The notes under the pieces are model-generated. The model saw nothing but the letters and a program-made list of their open reading frames with translations, had not been told where the DNA came from and made no database searches. A stretch of 64,000 bases of DNA from contig NZ_CP041348.1 of the NCBI RefSeq assembly GCF_009834365.1, positions 3,323,001 to 3,387,000 on the forward strand, in the 5' to 3' direction. The stretch is from Komagataeibacter xylinus. GTDB lineage: Bacteria > Pseudomonadota > Alphaproteobacteria > Acetobacterales > Acetobacteraceae. A program made the translations under genes and the position numbers. Below are positions 10,124 to 18,749 of the stretch, piece by piece (the first letter of the stretch is position 1; each line of letters starts with the position of its first letter).

Positions 10124-10963
10124 ATGAACAGGGAATTCCTGGGCGAGCTGATTTCTGAAGCGCTTGCCGTATTCATCATCATCGCCTTTGGCGATTCCGT
10201 AGCGGCGATGTATCTTCTCTATGATCCCAGTCCTTACCTGCAGGCCTACTGGGGAGTGTGCATTGTATGGGGGCTGGGAGTGACTGTTGCCATCTATGCC
10301 ACCGGATCCGTATCGGGCACGCATGCCAACCCGGCAGTTACCCTTGCGCTGGCAACTTACCGCGCCTTTCCATGGAAAAAGGTGGTGCCCTACTGGCTTG
10401 CGCAGACCGTGGGCGGCTTTTTGGGGGCGGGGCTGGTTTACGCACTGTATTACCCCGTCATCAACCACTTCAATGATGTACACCAGCTTACCCGCGCGGG
10501 TGGTGGCGGGGCGGGCGTGTTCTTTACCGCACCCGGGCTGGGCATAACCGTATGGCATGCCTTCAGCGATGAAATCATCCTGACCGCCATACTGGTATTC
10601 GGCATCTTTGCCATTACCGAACAGTATAACGAAATGGCGCCGGGTGCCAATTTCGGTGCGCTGATCATAGGTTTTCTTGTCGCGGCCATTGGCGCTTCCA
10701 TGGGGTATCTTGAAGCATGGGCCATCAACCCGGCCCGTGACCTTGGCCCGCGACTGTTCGCCTATATGGCCGGCTGGCACGAAGCCGCCCTTCCCGCAGC
10801 CGGGCATTACTGGTGGGTGCCCGTTGTCGGGCCGCTGATCGGGGGGCTGGTGGGGGCCACGGCCTATGAATATCTGGTATTCCCCTTCCTGCCCGCGCAA
10901 CTGCGTGCACAGAAGGCACGGCAAAGCCAGATCGACGCGGAAAGCGTTATCATAGGGGAGTAG
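10124..10963 (+). CDS. glpF: Glycerol uptake facilitator (aquaglyceroporin)
   Basis: A 279-residue membrane channel of the MIP family that lets glycerol diffuse across the inner membrane. Both half-helix NPA boxes are present: HANPAVTLAL (about residue 66) and INPARDLGPRL (about residue 205), the second with the Arg typical of the selectivity filter. Six membrane segments can be drawn. The start at 10124 follows AAGGA by nine bases; an in-frame start 51 bases earlier would overlap glpK and lacks a good site. It is the last gene of the porin-glpK-glpF module and is followed at once by a GC-rich hairpin. Confidence 0.95.
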   Translation: MNREFLGELISEALAVFIIIAFGDSVAAMYLLYDPSPYLQAYWGVCIVWGLGVTVAIYATGSVSGTHANPAVTLALATYRAFPWKKVVPYWLAQTVGGFLGAGLVYALYYPVINHFNDVHQLTRAGGGGAGVFFTAPGLGITVWHAFSDEIILTAILVFGIFAITEQYNEMAPGANFGALIIGFLVAAIGASMGYLEAWAINPARDLGPRLFAYMAGWHEAALPAAGHYWWVPVVGPLIGGLVGATAYEYLVFPFLPAQLRAQKARQSQIDAESVIIGE

Positions 10964-10974
10964 ACTTCCCATAC

Positions 10975-11009
10975 AATCCTGCCCCCTCCGGTGTGGGGGG
11001 GCAGGATTT
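10975..11009 (+). terminator. Hairpin terminator after glpF
   Basis: AATCCTGCCCCC pairs with GGGGGGCAGGATT around a short loop directly after the glpF stop. It lacks a T run, but its strength and position mark the end of the glycerol module. Confidence 0.75.
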
Positions 11010-11039
11010 CAAGGGCGGACGGTCAGGAAATCCTGCCCT

Positions 11040-11545
11040 TGTACTATTTTGGGGCGCGGCAGTGCTGGCGCGGAACCTGTAGGTGTCATGTCCACCCTCC
11101 AGGACATGACAGTGTTGGATCAGCCGATCAGGGAGCGCCGTCGTCATCCCGGGGGTCACCAAAGACGTGTTCACTGAAGCTCGGACTGGTTGTGATGATG
11201 ACACTGGTGCGCTGAAGGCAAGATAACTGGGCTCATCGCGGATGACGAGATCCGGACGGAGCAGCCTGTCGACAGTCTGTCTGGCCCGGCTGGCGGTTTT
11301 TTCCTGTTCAAGAGCATTGACCAGAAGCTGGCCTTCTTTCGATGATGCATGGTCGCCTTTATGACCAGGACGGTCGCCATAAGGGTTTTCCCGGATCCCG
11401 GGCGGCTGATCAACACGACATTTTCGGTATCCGCGATGAAATCCCCGCCACGGAGCGTGGCAGACCACAGGCCCGGTATCAGTCAAGGAGAACCCCAAAC
11501 AGGTCCTTGATGAGCCGGGTGGTCTTTGTCTGGTAGGCTATGGAG
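11040..11545 (-). pseudogene. istB: Degenerate istB (IS21-family helper ATPase)
   Basis: Minus-strand remains of the IS21 helper ATPase, readable only by switching frames. One frame gives the Walker A region ISRPGSGKTLMATVLVIKA, another gives LLVNALEQEKTASRARQTVDRLLRPDLVIRDEPSYLAFSA (the IstB Walker B block), a third gives TSVIITTSPSFSEHVFGD, and the first-listed frame resumes with MTTALPDRLIQHCHVLEGG. The order is exactly that of intact IstB proteins, so this is one gene broken by several frameshifts. It lies between the glycerol and tetritol modules and next to the istA remnant. Confidence 0.82.
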
Positions 11546-11549
11546 CGTA

Positions 11550-11860
11550 TTTCGCGTTCCACCTTCAGGTTTTTTGATCAGCCCCTTCTCCCATCCGGTT
11601 GCCGGACTGCAGCGGGTCGCCTCGGACGGATAATGGCTGACCCGGGCCATGAAGCGCAGACTGACCCGACGCGCCTTGCCCGAACCAACCCGTTCCACAA
11701 CGGTCTTCATGTTATCAAAAATACGCCGTCGCGACACGCAGCCCGGCACGGAGAAGACCTTGATGAGGGCTGTAAAAAGCATCTCGTGGGTTGTGCAGGA
11801 GATAGGCCCGGAGCCTGAAGGCCCTGGTGAAGGACAGTGTGGTGCGAACGCCGTGCACTC
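11550..11860 (-). pseudogene. istA: Degenerate istA fragment (IS21-family transposase, C-terminal half)
   Basis: Minus-strand frame with SHEMLFTALIKVFSVPG, RRRIFDNMKTVVERVGSGKARRV and YPSEATRCSPATGWEKGLIKK, which follows the IstA order around the last catalytic acidic residue (Glu of the WEKG motif). The upstream half of the gene is absent and the segment before the SHEM motif is out of frame. It sits immediately upstream of the istB remains, in the istA-istB order of IS21. No terminal inverted repeats were recognised. Confidence 0.78.
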
Positions 11861-12025
11861 ACCGCCCGGTCTTCGCCCCGGTTAAACCGGAAGGCTTCCC
11901 CGGACAGGAAACGTATGGGTACACAATGTCATGACCCGTTAATGTCGTGCCTGACTGAACTACCCGGAGCGGGAAGCGCGGATCATGGTGTGGCAGGAAA
12001 AAACACCGGCACGACCATCATCTTT

Positions 12026-12057
12026 CCTGCCCCGATGCATGAAGGCACCGGGGCAGG
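12026..12057 (-). terminator. Hairpin after the DhaKL kinase gene
   Basis: CCTGCCCCG and CGGGGCAGG form a perfect 9-bp stem, six bases beyond the stop of the minus-strand kinase gene at the end of the long tetritol operon. No T run follows. Confidence 0.65.
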
Positions 12058-12063
12058 ACAGGG

Positions 12064-13860
12064 TCAGGAACGAAACGCGTCCAATGCCGGATTTTCCCCG
12101 TTCATGTGCTCCATGAGTAGCATTGATACAGGCACAGGTTCGACCGAAGGCATGCCTTCCCCTACCACGCGCAGGCATAATGCCAGCGACAGGGCCCCGG
12201 CATCTGGATGGCCCAGGCTGCGCGTGCCATGGGTGCGGGCGCGCCCCATGCGCGGCAGCAGGTCACGCGTGCCGTCGGCCGCCTTCTGCGCTGCATCCGC
12301 TGCCGCCTGCCATGCATCGCGCAGGGCGCACCCACGGTCGCACTCACGTTCCAGCGCTTCGACAAAGGGGACCAGCGCGTCCATGAGCGTCTTGTCGCCA
12401 ACCCGCGCCCGCCCCAGTTGCATGATGCGTTCCATCGCGTACCGGGCGCCGTGAACCAGTTGCGGTGCATCGGGCACCGATACATCATCCAGCGCCGTGC
12501 TGAAGGCACGCAGGCCTTCCCCCCACAGGGCGCCTGATGTGCCGCCCGCGCGGTCGGCCCATGCATCCGCCGCCGCCGCCAGTACGGTCGCGGCCCCCGC
12601 GCGGGCCTGTGCTGCCTGACGGGCCGCCTGACGGGCCGCTGCCGACCCGCGGGCCATGCCCTGCCCGTGATCGCCATCTCCGGCCACGGCATCAATACGG
12701 CCCAGTTCACCCTCTGCCGCAGCCAGCGCCTGTGCCAGCCGCGCCATGGTTTCCGCCACGCACAGGCCGCCACGCCGGCCCGCCGGGGTTCCAGCCTGCG
12801 CATACACGACAGGAGGCTCATCCTCCATCACGCTGTCAGTTGCATCGGGCTCACCCGTAATGCCCGCATGGCGCAGGACTGCCGTCTCGACCGGCGCGCG
12901 CCAGTAGTGCTCCAGTTCCTCATCCAGCCATGTCATGGTCAGGGAACAGCCCGCCATATCAAGACTGGTCACATATTCACCCACCAGTGGCGCAATAACG
13001 CTCAGGCCTGCCTGCGCGAGCAGGGGGGCGAGCGCTTCCCACAACACAAACAGTTCCTCATGCTTGGTGCTGCCCAGTCCGTTGAGCACGATTGCAACCC
13101 GGCGGGGGGCGTCAGCAGGCAGTTCCGCCAGAATACGGTCAAACAGCACATGCGCCAGTTGCGCGGGTGGCGGAATGTCCTGTTCATCTATGCCCGGCTC
13201 ACCATGCACGCCAAGGCCAAGCGCCATGCGGTTTTTGGGCACATGGAACAGCAGGTCTGCCTCACCAGGCAGGGTGCAGCCTTCAAACGCCACGCCAAAG
13301 GTGCGGGTCTGGCTGTTGGCGCGCTGGCCTACTGCCTCGACGGCATCAAGGTCCAGTCCGGCTTCCGCTGCGGCGCCAACAATCCGGAACACCGTCATGT
13401 CGCCTGCAATGCCGCGCCGGCGGGCCATGTCACCCACCTCGGCGCTGGCCACGTCATCGGTCGTGGCCAGCAGGCGGGTGTCGATCCCTTCACGGCGCAG
13501 GCGCTCCGCCGCAATGCCAAAGTTCAGCACATCGCCCGCATAATTCCCGAATCCCAGGATCACGCCCCCGCCGCGCTCGGCCCTGCGCGCCACGGAATAG
13601 ATGGCCTGTGTGGATGGCGAGGCAAAGATGTCCCCCGCCACTGCCGCATCGGCAAAGCCGGTGCCGACATAGCCATTGAAGGCGGGGTAGTGACCTGAGC
13701 CTCCCCCCACAACCACCGCTACCTTGCCCGCCCGGCCGGGTCTGGCCCGCACGACCCCACCGCGCACCATGCGCACGATGTCACGGTGGACAAGGCTGTA
13801 GCCATGCAACGCGGACTGGGCGAATTCGGAAGCATTGCCGCAAATTCTGGTCATTTGCAT
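12064..13860 (-). CDS. DhaK-DhaL fused kinase, probable erythrulose (or dihydroxyacetone) kinase
   Basis: A 598-residue ATP-dependent ketose kinase with a DhaK domain (residues about 1-330) fused to a DhaL domain (about 365-598). Substrate-site residues are visible: His57 in GSGHYPAF, Asp110 in NYAGDVLNF and His219 in GLGVHGEPG, the His that covalently holds the substrate keto group. The DhaL ATP/Mg site is DGDHGQGMARG. The loop reads GSGHYPAF where classical dihydroxyacetone kinases read GSGHEPAH, so a different substrate is plausible. It is the last gene of the operon with EryH/LerI-like and EryI/DerI-like isomerases and an ABC importer; related DhaK kinases in Mycobacterium smegmatis phosphorylate erythrulose. 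GAGGA precedes the start. Erythrulose is an inference. Confidence 0.85.
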   Translation of the reverse strand: MQMTRICGNASEFAQSALHGYSLVHRDIVRMVRGGVVRARPGRAGKVAVVVGGGSGHYPAFNGYVGTGFADAAVAGDIFASPSTQAIYSVARRAERGGGVILGFGNYAGDVLNFGIAAERLRREGIDTRLLATTDDVASAEVGDMARRRGIAGDMTVFRIVGAAAEAGLDLDAVEAVGQRANSQTRTFGVAFEGCTLPGEADLLFHVPKNRMALGLGVHGEPGIDEQDIPPPAQLAHVLFDRILAELPADAPRRVAIVLNGLGSTKHEELFVLWEALAPLLAQAGLSVIAPLVGEYVTSLDMAGCSLTMTWLDEELEHYWRAPVETAVLRHAGITGEPDATDSVMEDEPPVVYAQAGTPAGRRGGLCVAETMARLAQALAAAEGELGRIDAVAGDGDHGQGMARGSAAARQAARQAAQARAGAATVLAAAADAWADRAGGTSGALWGEGLRAFSTALDDVSVPDAPQLVHGARYAMERIMQLGRARVGDKTLMDALVPFVEALERECDRGCALRDAWQAAADAAQKAADGTRDLLPRMGRARTHGTRSLGHPDAGALSLALCLRVVGEGMPSVEPVPVSMLLMEHMNGENPALDAFRS

Positions 13861-13899
13861 ATATCCTCAGCTAACAGGAAACGTCGTAGCAGGGCACGG

Positions 13900-14916
13900 T
13901 CATGCCTCACGGTGCAGGTAGCGACGCGCCAAAGAATCAAAGGAGATGGCCAGCACCACAATTCCGCCGCTGACCACCGACTGCCAGTAAGGCGAGATGC
14001 CAAACAGCACGATGATGTTCTCGATAATGCCGATGATGACGGCACCCAGCACCGCCCCCACCGGGCTGCCCAGGCCGCCCGTGGTCGCGACACCGCCAAT
14101 AACGGCGGCTGCGATGGGGGCCAGCACCCACGTATCACCAATGGAGGGCTGCGCCGTGCCCAGGCGCGCCACCATCAGGATCCCGGCAAGGGCTGACAGG
14201 AAACCCGCCGTGGCGAAGGCTGCGATACGGATGGCGTCCACCCGCAGGCCCAGCATGCGGGCGGCCTCGGGGTTGCTGCCAATGGCATAGACGTACCGCC
14301 CGACTGGCGTGCGCACCATGACAAAGGCCACCACGCCCAGGCAGGCCAGCAGCACAATGAAGGGCACCGGCACGCCATAAACCAGCCCACGGCCCAGAAA
14401 GGAAATGTCAACGGGCACGCCGGTAATCGCCACCCCCTTGGTCGCGACCAGGATCGCGCCGCCATACACACCCGCCATGCCGATGGTCAGCACCAGCGAA
14501 TGCAGCCGCAACTGCGTGATCAGCACGCCATTGAGCATGCCGCACGCCGTGCCCAGCAGCAGGCACAGCACCAGCGACAGCCATGGGTTCAGCCCCGCCT
14601 GCACCATCAGCATGCCGCCCGTAATCCCGGCAAGCCCGCCAATAGCCCCGACGGACAGATCGAGTTCGCCGAGGATCATCAGGATCGACTGCCCGATCGT
14701 GACCAGCCCGATAAAGGCCAGGGCGCGGGCCATGATCATCATGTTGAAGCCGGTCAGGAAATGCGGCGACAGCAGGCATGACACGCCAAAAATCAGCACA
14801 AGGGCCGCAATGACGCCACCGAGCGGGTTGCGCATGCAGCGTGCGGCCAGCCTGCGCAGGGGCGGCAGGCGTGGCGGGGTGGGCGGCGTGGTGGGGAATG
14901 TGGTTTCAAGCGACAT
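13900..14916 (-). CDS. Sugar ABC transporter permease (RbsC/YjfF type)
   Basis: A 338-residue inner-membrane permease of the branched-chain/ribose group, with eight to ten hydrophobic helices and the EAA-like signature near SIGDTWVLAPIAAAVIGG and the segment LGELDLSVGAIGGLAGI typical of RbsC proteins. The start at 14916 has GGAGG nine bases upstream and overlaps the 3' end of the ATPase gene by 11 bases; the longer open frame upstream is the ATPase read in another frame. It should pair as a homodimer with the double ATPase and the binding protein just upstream to import a sugar or polyol. Confidence 0.93.
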   Translation of the reverse strand: MSLETTFPTTPPTPPRLPPLRRLAARCMRNPLGGVIAALVLIFGVSCLLSPHFLTGFNMMIMARALAFIGLVTIGQSILMILGELDLSVGAIGGLAGITGGMLMVQAGLNPWLSLVLCLLLGTACGMLNGVLITQLRLHSLVLTIGMAGVYGGAILVATKGVAITGVPVDISFLGRGLVYGVPVPFIVLLACLGVVAFVMVRTPVGRYVYAIGSNPEAARMLGLRVDAIRIAAFATAGFLSALAGILMVARLGTAQPSIGDTWVLAPIAAAVIGGVATTGGLGSPVGAVLGAVIIGIIENIIVLFGISPYWQSVVSGGIVVLAISFDSLARRYLHREA

Positions 14917-16411
14917 GACGAACCTCCGGCGCGCCAATAATCGCGCCCACAAGTGTATTGATGTCGGTCGTGGCCTGATCGAACGAACCGGTGATCTGCC
15001 CGGCATGCATGGTGATGATGCGGGTGGCGCAGCGTTGCAGCTCCGCCATTTCAGAGGAGACGAGAATGATCCCCACCCCCTCTTCCGCCAGTTGCTGCAT
15101 GATGCGGTAGATCTGGAACTTCGTGCCGATGTCGATGCCCTTGGTCGGTTCATCAAAGATCAGCACGCGCGGCCTGCGCGCCATGGCACGGCCGATGATC
15201 GCCTTCTGCTGGTTGCCACCCGACAGGTACATGATCTTCTTTTCCGCCGATGACGTGCGCACATCGAAGCGCTCGATGGCATCCGCCACCACACGCCGCT
15301 CCCGGCCCGATGAAATGACGCCACCGCCCATGATCTGGTCCATGACAGATACGGCAATGTTCTCGCGCACGCTCAGCAACGGAAAAATGCCGTGATGCCG
15401 CCTCTCCTCAGGCAGATAGAGCATGCCCATCGCCACGGCCCGGTCCGGCCTGCCGCGCGGGATTTCATGCCCGTCGAGCACACATCGGCCTGCCGTTGCG
15501 CGGTGGTAGCCGAACATGGTCTGCATGAGTTCCGACCGCCCTGCCCCCACCAGTCCGGCAAAGCCCAGTATCTCGCCCCGGCGCAGGGTGAAGGATGCAT
15601 CCGTAAAACCGGGGCCGGACAGGTGCGCCACATCGACGATGACATCCTGTGTTCCCGACGCGACCTTGGGCTGGAAGCGTTCATCAAGCTGCACGCTGTT
15701 GCCGGACATGAGGCGGATCAGTTCGCCTTCATCGAGGTCCGCCATGGGGTAGGTGCCCACACTGCGCCCGTTGCGCAGCACGGTGACCGTATCGCCCAGC
15801 GCGAAAATCTCCTCCATCCGGTGCGAGACGAACACGATCGCGCAGCCTTCATCGCGCAGCGTGCGCAGGATGGAAAACAGGTGTTCCGTCTCGCTCGATG
15901 TGAGCGAGGAGGTCGGTTCATCAAGGATCAGCACCCGGAAATCCCCGGCGCTGGCCGCGCGCGCGATCTGGAGCAGCTGCTGGTCGGGCACGCTGATATG
16001 GCCCACCTTCTGCCCCGGTCGGGCATGCATGCCAAAGCGGGTCATGAGCTTCTGCGCTGCCGCTTCCATGGCCGTGCGTGACACGGTCATGCGCCCGAAA
16101 CCGGATTTGGCGAAGGGCATGAACATGTTTTCCGCAACCGTCATGGTGGGAAACAGGCTGAGTTCCTGCGGCACATACGCCACGCGGGCAAACAGGGCGT
16201 GATCGGCCAGCGCATCATGGCCCTCTATGTCCACGCGTCCCGCATCCGGGGTCACGAGGCCGGTCAGCACCTTGATCAGCGTGGATTTTCCCGCGCCATT
16301 TTCCCCGGCAAGGATATGGACCTTTCCTGCTTCCAGCGTCAGGTCGATATGGTCCAGCGCCACAACGCCGGGATAGGTCTTGCGCAGGGATGAAACGTGG
16401 AGAACCGTCAT
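14906..16411 (-). CDS. Sugar ABC transporter ATP-binding protein (double NBD, RbsA/MglA type)
   Basis: A 501-residue protein with two ABC nucleotide-binding domains in tandem. The first has Walker A GENGAGKST (about residues 36-44), a degenerate signature (ISVPDQQ) and Walker B VLILDEPTSSL. The second lacks a good Walker A, as is usual in this family (GLVGAGRSEL), but has the full signature LSGGNQQK and Walker B VLIFDEPTKGID. It powers the importer with the permease at 13900-14916. The start at 16411 follows a GGAG and fits the alignment of the first domain; the upstream extension in the same frame runs over the binding-protein gene. Confidence 0.93.
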   Translation of the reverse strand: MTVLHVSSLRKTYPGVVALDHIDLTLEAGKVHILAGENGAGKSTLIKVLTGLVTPDAGRVDIEGHDALADHALFARVAYVPQELSLFPTMTVAENMFMPFAKSGFGRMTVSRTAMEAAAQKLMTRFGMHARPGQKVGHISVPDQQLLQIARAASAGDFRVLILDEPTSSLTSSETEHLFSILRTLRDEGCAIVFVSHRMEEIFALGDTVTVLRNGRSVGTYPMADLDEGELIRLMSGNSVQLDERFQPKVASGTQDVIVDVAHLSGPGFTDASFTLRRGEILGFAGLVGAGRSELMQTMFGYHRATAGRCVLDGHEIPRGRPDRAVAMGMLYLPEERRHHGIFPLLSVRENIAVSVMDQIMGGGVISSGRERRVVADAIERFDVRTSSAEKKIMYLSGGNQQKAIIGRAMARRPRVLIFDEPTKGIDIGTKFQIYRIMQQLAEEGVGIILVSSEMAELQRCATRIITMHAGQITGSFDQATTDINTLVGAIIGAPEVRHVA

Positions 16412-16440
16412 GGTCGTTACTCCATCAATATCCGGAAAGA

Positions 16441-17361
16441 TCAGATGTTCTTCCTGGTCAGGACATCTATGCCGGTATCTATGTATTTGGGCGTCTTCTG
16501 GCCCAGCGCGCGCTGCCATGCGGCGATGACCGCCCAGTAGCCCTGCATTTCTGGCCGGCTGGAGGCGGATGAATCCGCCACCCCGTCACGGATGAGCTGG
16601 ATCATGTCGTTCAGGTTGTCCAGACCCACTTCCCTGACCTTGCCCGTGCGCCCGCTTTCACGAATGGCCTGGCCGATGCCCACCGGGCCCGCTGCATCGC
16701 ACGCCACCCATCCGGCAAGATCGGGATGGGCCTGCATGATGGCGGAAGCCTGTTTCTGCGCGGTTTCGATACTGTCGTTATCAATACCGGTCGCGACCAC
16801 CTTGATCTGCGGATATTTGGCAAACGTTGCGCGTTCGCATTCCGCGCGGCGGGTATGGTTGGGGGCGGTCGGCACGCCGATCATGATCGCGACCTCGCCC
16901 TTTTCCCCGATCAGCCCCGCCAGGCGCTGTGCCGCGATCGTGCCCTGTTCACAGAAATCGGCCCCCACCGCCGTGATGTCCATCCCTTCGGGCGGGAGGG
17001 AGTCAAACACCGTCATGGGCACCTTTTCATCCACGGCCTCGAGCATGGTGGCGTGGTTGCCCTTCTCATCAAGCAGGTCGAGGATCAGCCCGTCGGGGTG
17101 GGTTGCGATTGCACGCTCGATGATATCGTTCTGTGACGAGACATCAGCCGTTTCAGGCGCGCGGTATTCAATTTCCACCTTGCGGCCCGTTGTCTTCCCC
17201 AGCAGGTCGGCCGCCGCCTGGGCGCCGGTATTCACCTTGTCAAACCATGGGTGGACCGTTTTGGGGATCAGCACGAAACGTAGCGGTGCATGATCATCTG
17301 CCGCCCGTGCCGCCATGGGCGCAAGCAGCAGTGCCGTGGCAAGAAGAAAAGCTGTTTTCAT
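16441..17361 (-). CDS. Periplasmic sugar-binding protein of ABC importer (Peripla_BP_4)
   Basis: A 306-residue substrate-binding protein. Signal peptide MKTAFLLATALLLAPMAARA is followed directly by the mature start ADDHAPLRFVLIPK. The ribose-binding-protein fold shows in HPWFDKVNTGAQAAAD, DGLILDLLDEKG, VPMTVFDS and WVACDAAGPVGIGQAI. It lies between the RpiB-like isomerase and the ATPase in the long operon, so the ligand is probably a tetritol or tetrulose; sequence alone does not show this. Ribosome-binding site is weak (GAAAGAA). Confidence 0.92.
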   Translation of the reverse strand: MKTAFLLATALLLAPMAARAADDHAPLRFVLIPKTVHPWFDKVNTGAQAAADLLGKTTGRKVEIEYRAPETADVSSQNDIIERAIATHPDGLILDLLDEKGNHATMLEAVDEKVPMTVFDSLPPEGMDITAVGADFCEQGTIAAQRLAGLIGEKGEVAIMIGVPTAPNHTRRAECERATFAKYPQIKVVATGIDNDSIETAQKQASAIMQAHPDLAGWVACDAAGPVGIGQAIRESGRTGKVREVGLDNLNDMIQLIRDGVADSSASSRPEMQGYWAVIAAWQRALGQKTPKYIDTGIDVLTRKNI

Positions 17362-17413
17362 TTTTATTGTTCTTTCGCTTCACTGCTCATCTGGCTGCAC
17401 CTGCAGCCAGTAT

Positions 17414-17896
17414 TCAGCAGGTGGTAACGGCGGGCTCTGCGTGGGTATATTTCTCTCCCAGCGCATCAATACCTGCCACATTACGTGCCGAGGGGCCGTG
17501 CGGGTCAAAGGAGCAGGCCAGCCAGGCATTTACGATGCTCTTGGCAACCTCCGGCCCGATGACACGCGCGCCCATGGTAATGATGTGCGCATTATTGGAC
17601 AGGGCGGCCCGTTCGGCGGAATAGGTATCGTGGGTCAGGGCTGCGCGGATGCCGGGTATCTTGTTGGCCGAAATACAGACCCCGATCCCGGTACCGCAGC
17701 ACAGGATGCCCCGATCGAATTCTCCCGACATGATGGCCTGCCCCACCCGCTCGCTCAGGCTGGCATAGAGTTCGCTGCCACCGCCGGGGGGGGCAGACAT
17801 GTCCAGTACGTCGTGCTTGCCCTGATCCTTGAGGTACTGCGCAAGCATTCCCGCCATACCGTTACCGGCGCTATCGCCACCAATGGCTATACGCAT
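17414..17896 (-). CDS. eryI: RpiB-family isomerase, probable D-erythrulose 4-phosphate isomerase (EryI/DerI-like)
   Basis: A 160-residue RpiB/LacAB-family sugar phosphate isomerase. The active-site loop [17 protein letters not shown] with its Cys, the HDTYSAERA ring-opening His and [14 protein letters not shown] are all present. The N-terminal loop reads GGDSAG where housekeeping RpiB has a DH pair (CDHVG or similar), so a phosphate-side His is missing. That, and the company of eryA, eryB and a second TIM-like isomerase, fits the EryI/DerI group that turns D-erythrulose 4-phosphate into D-erythrose 4-phosphate in Brucella and Mycobacterium. GGGAGAA precedes the start. Ribose 5-phosphate activity cannot be excluded. 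Confidence 0.85.
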   Translation of the reverse strand: MRIAIGGDSAGNGMAGMLAQYLKDQGKHDVLDMSAPPGGGSELYASLSERVGQAIMSGEFDRGILCCGTGIGVCISANKIPGIRAALTHDTYSAERAALSNNAHIITMGARVIGPEVAKSIVNAWLACSFDPHGPSARNVAGIDALGEKYTHAEPAVTTC

Positions 17897-17930
17897 CGCT
17901 ATTCTCCCATTTGGGTAATGGAGTGTATTT

Positions 17931-18749
17931 TTATTCAGGTTTTACTGTGTCGATGGCGCATAGCCGCGCCACCCGCAGTGTAACGCCATGATCGAGCAGG
18001 CGGTCACGCATTGCGCGATCAAGACCGTCATCAGTTATCACCACATCGAATTCGGACAGGTCCGCCAGGCGGTTCAGCGCATTGCTGCCAAACTTCGTGC
18101 TGTCGGCCATCAGCACACGCCGGTCTGCACTGCGCATGAGCGCATGCTTGGCTTTTACGATATCCTGTTCCTGATGATAGGCATTCACCCCATGCACGGC
18201 GGATACGGACATGAACAGGGTGCCCACCCGCAATGCCCCGATCGCCTGTTCGCACATCAGCCCGAAAAACGCGTCAAAGGTGGGATGATACCGTCCCCCC
18301 AGCGCCATAAGGCTGATGGCTGGCACGGCCGCCAGAGTGGAGGCAATGCCAAGGCTGTTGGTGACCACCGTCAGGTCGCCCATCGTGGCCAGGTGATCGA
18401 CCATGCAGCATGCGGTCGTAGAATCATCCAGCGCGATGACATCACCGGGCACGATCATGCCTGCGGCCAGCGCTGCCATGGCTTTCTTTTCACGCATGGC
18501 GCGACGCCTGCGGTACAGCATGCTGCTTTCGGCAATGCCATTGGGCAGGGTGGTGACGCCCCCATGCACCCGGCGCAGCAGCCCCTGTGCCGACAGCGCC
18601 TGCAGGTCACGATGGATGGTCATGCGACTGGTTTCAAAACGCGTGACCAGTTCATCAATCTCCACATTGCCACGGCCCATGACATAATCGACCATGGCGC
18701 GCCTGCGGGTGGCGACGGTGCCGGTTTCAGCCAGATGCAACATGTTCAT
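17931..18749 (-). CDS. DeoR-family transcriptional regulator
   Basis: A 272-residue regulator with an N-terminal DeoR helix-turn-helix ([20 protein letters not shown] then [24 protein letters not shown], about residues 15-65) and a C-terminal sugar-phosphate-sensing domain ([35 protein letters not shown]). The start at 18749 has GGGAG upstream; it overlaps the 3' end of the TIM-like gene by 23 bases. Being the second gene of the tetritol operon it is probably an autoregulated repressor that senses a phosphorylated tetrose. It is a paralogue of the regulator at 24233-25066. Confidence 0.92.
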   Translation of the reverse strand: MNMLHLAETGTVATRRRAMVDYVMGRGNVEIDELVTRFETSRMTIHRDLQALSAQGLLRRVHGGVTTLPNGIAESSMLYRRRRAMREKKAMAALAAGMIVPGDVIALDDSTTACCMVDHLATMGDLTVVTNSLGIASTLAAVPAISLMALGGRYHPTFDAFFGLMCEQAIGALRVGTLFMSVSAVHGVNAYHQEQDIVKAKHALMRSADRRVLMADSTKFGSNALNRLADLSEFDVVITDDGLDRAMRDRLLDHGVTLRVARLCAIDTVKPE

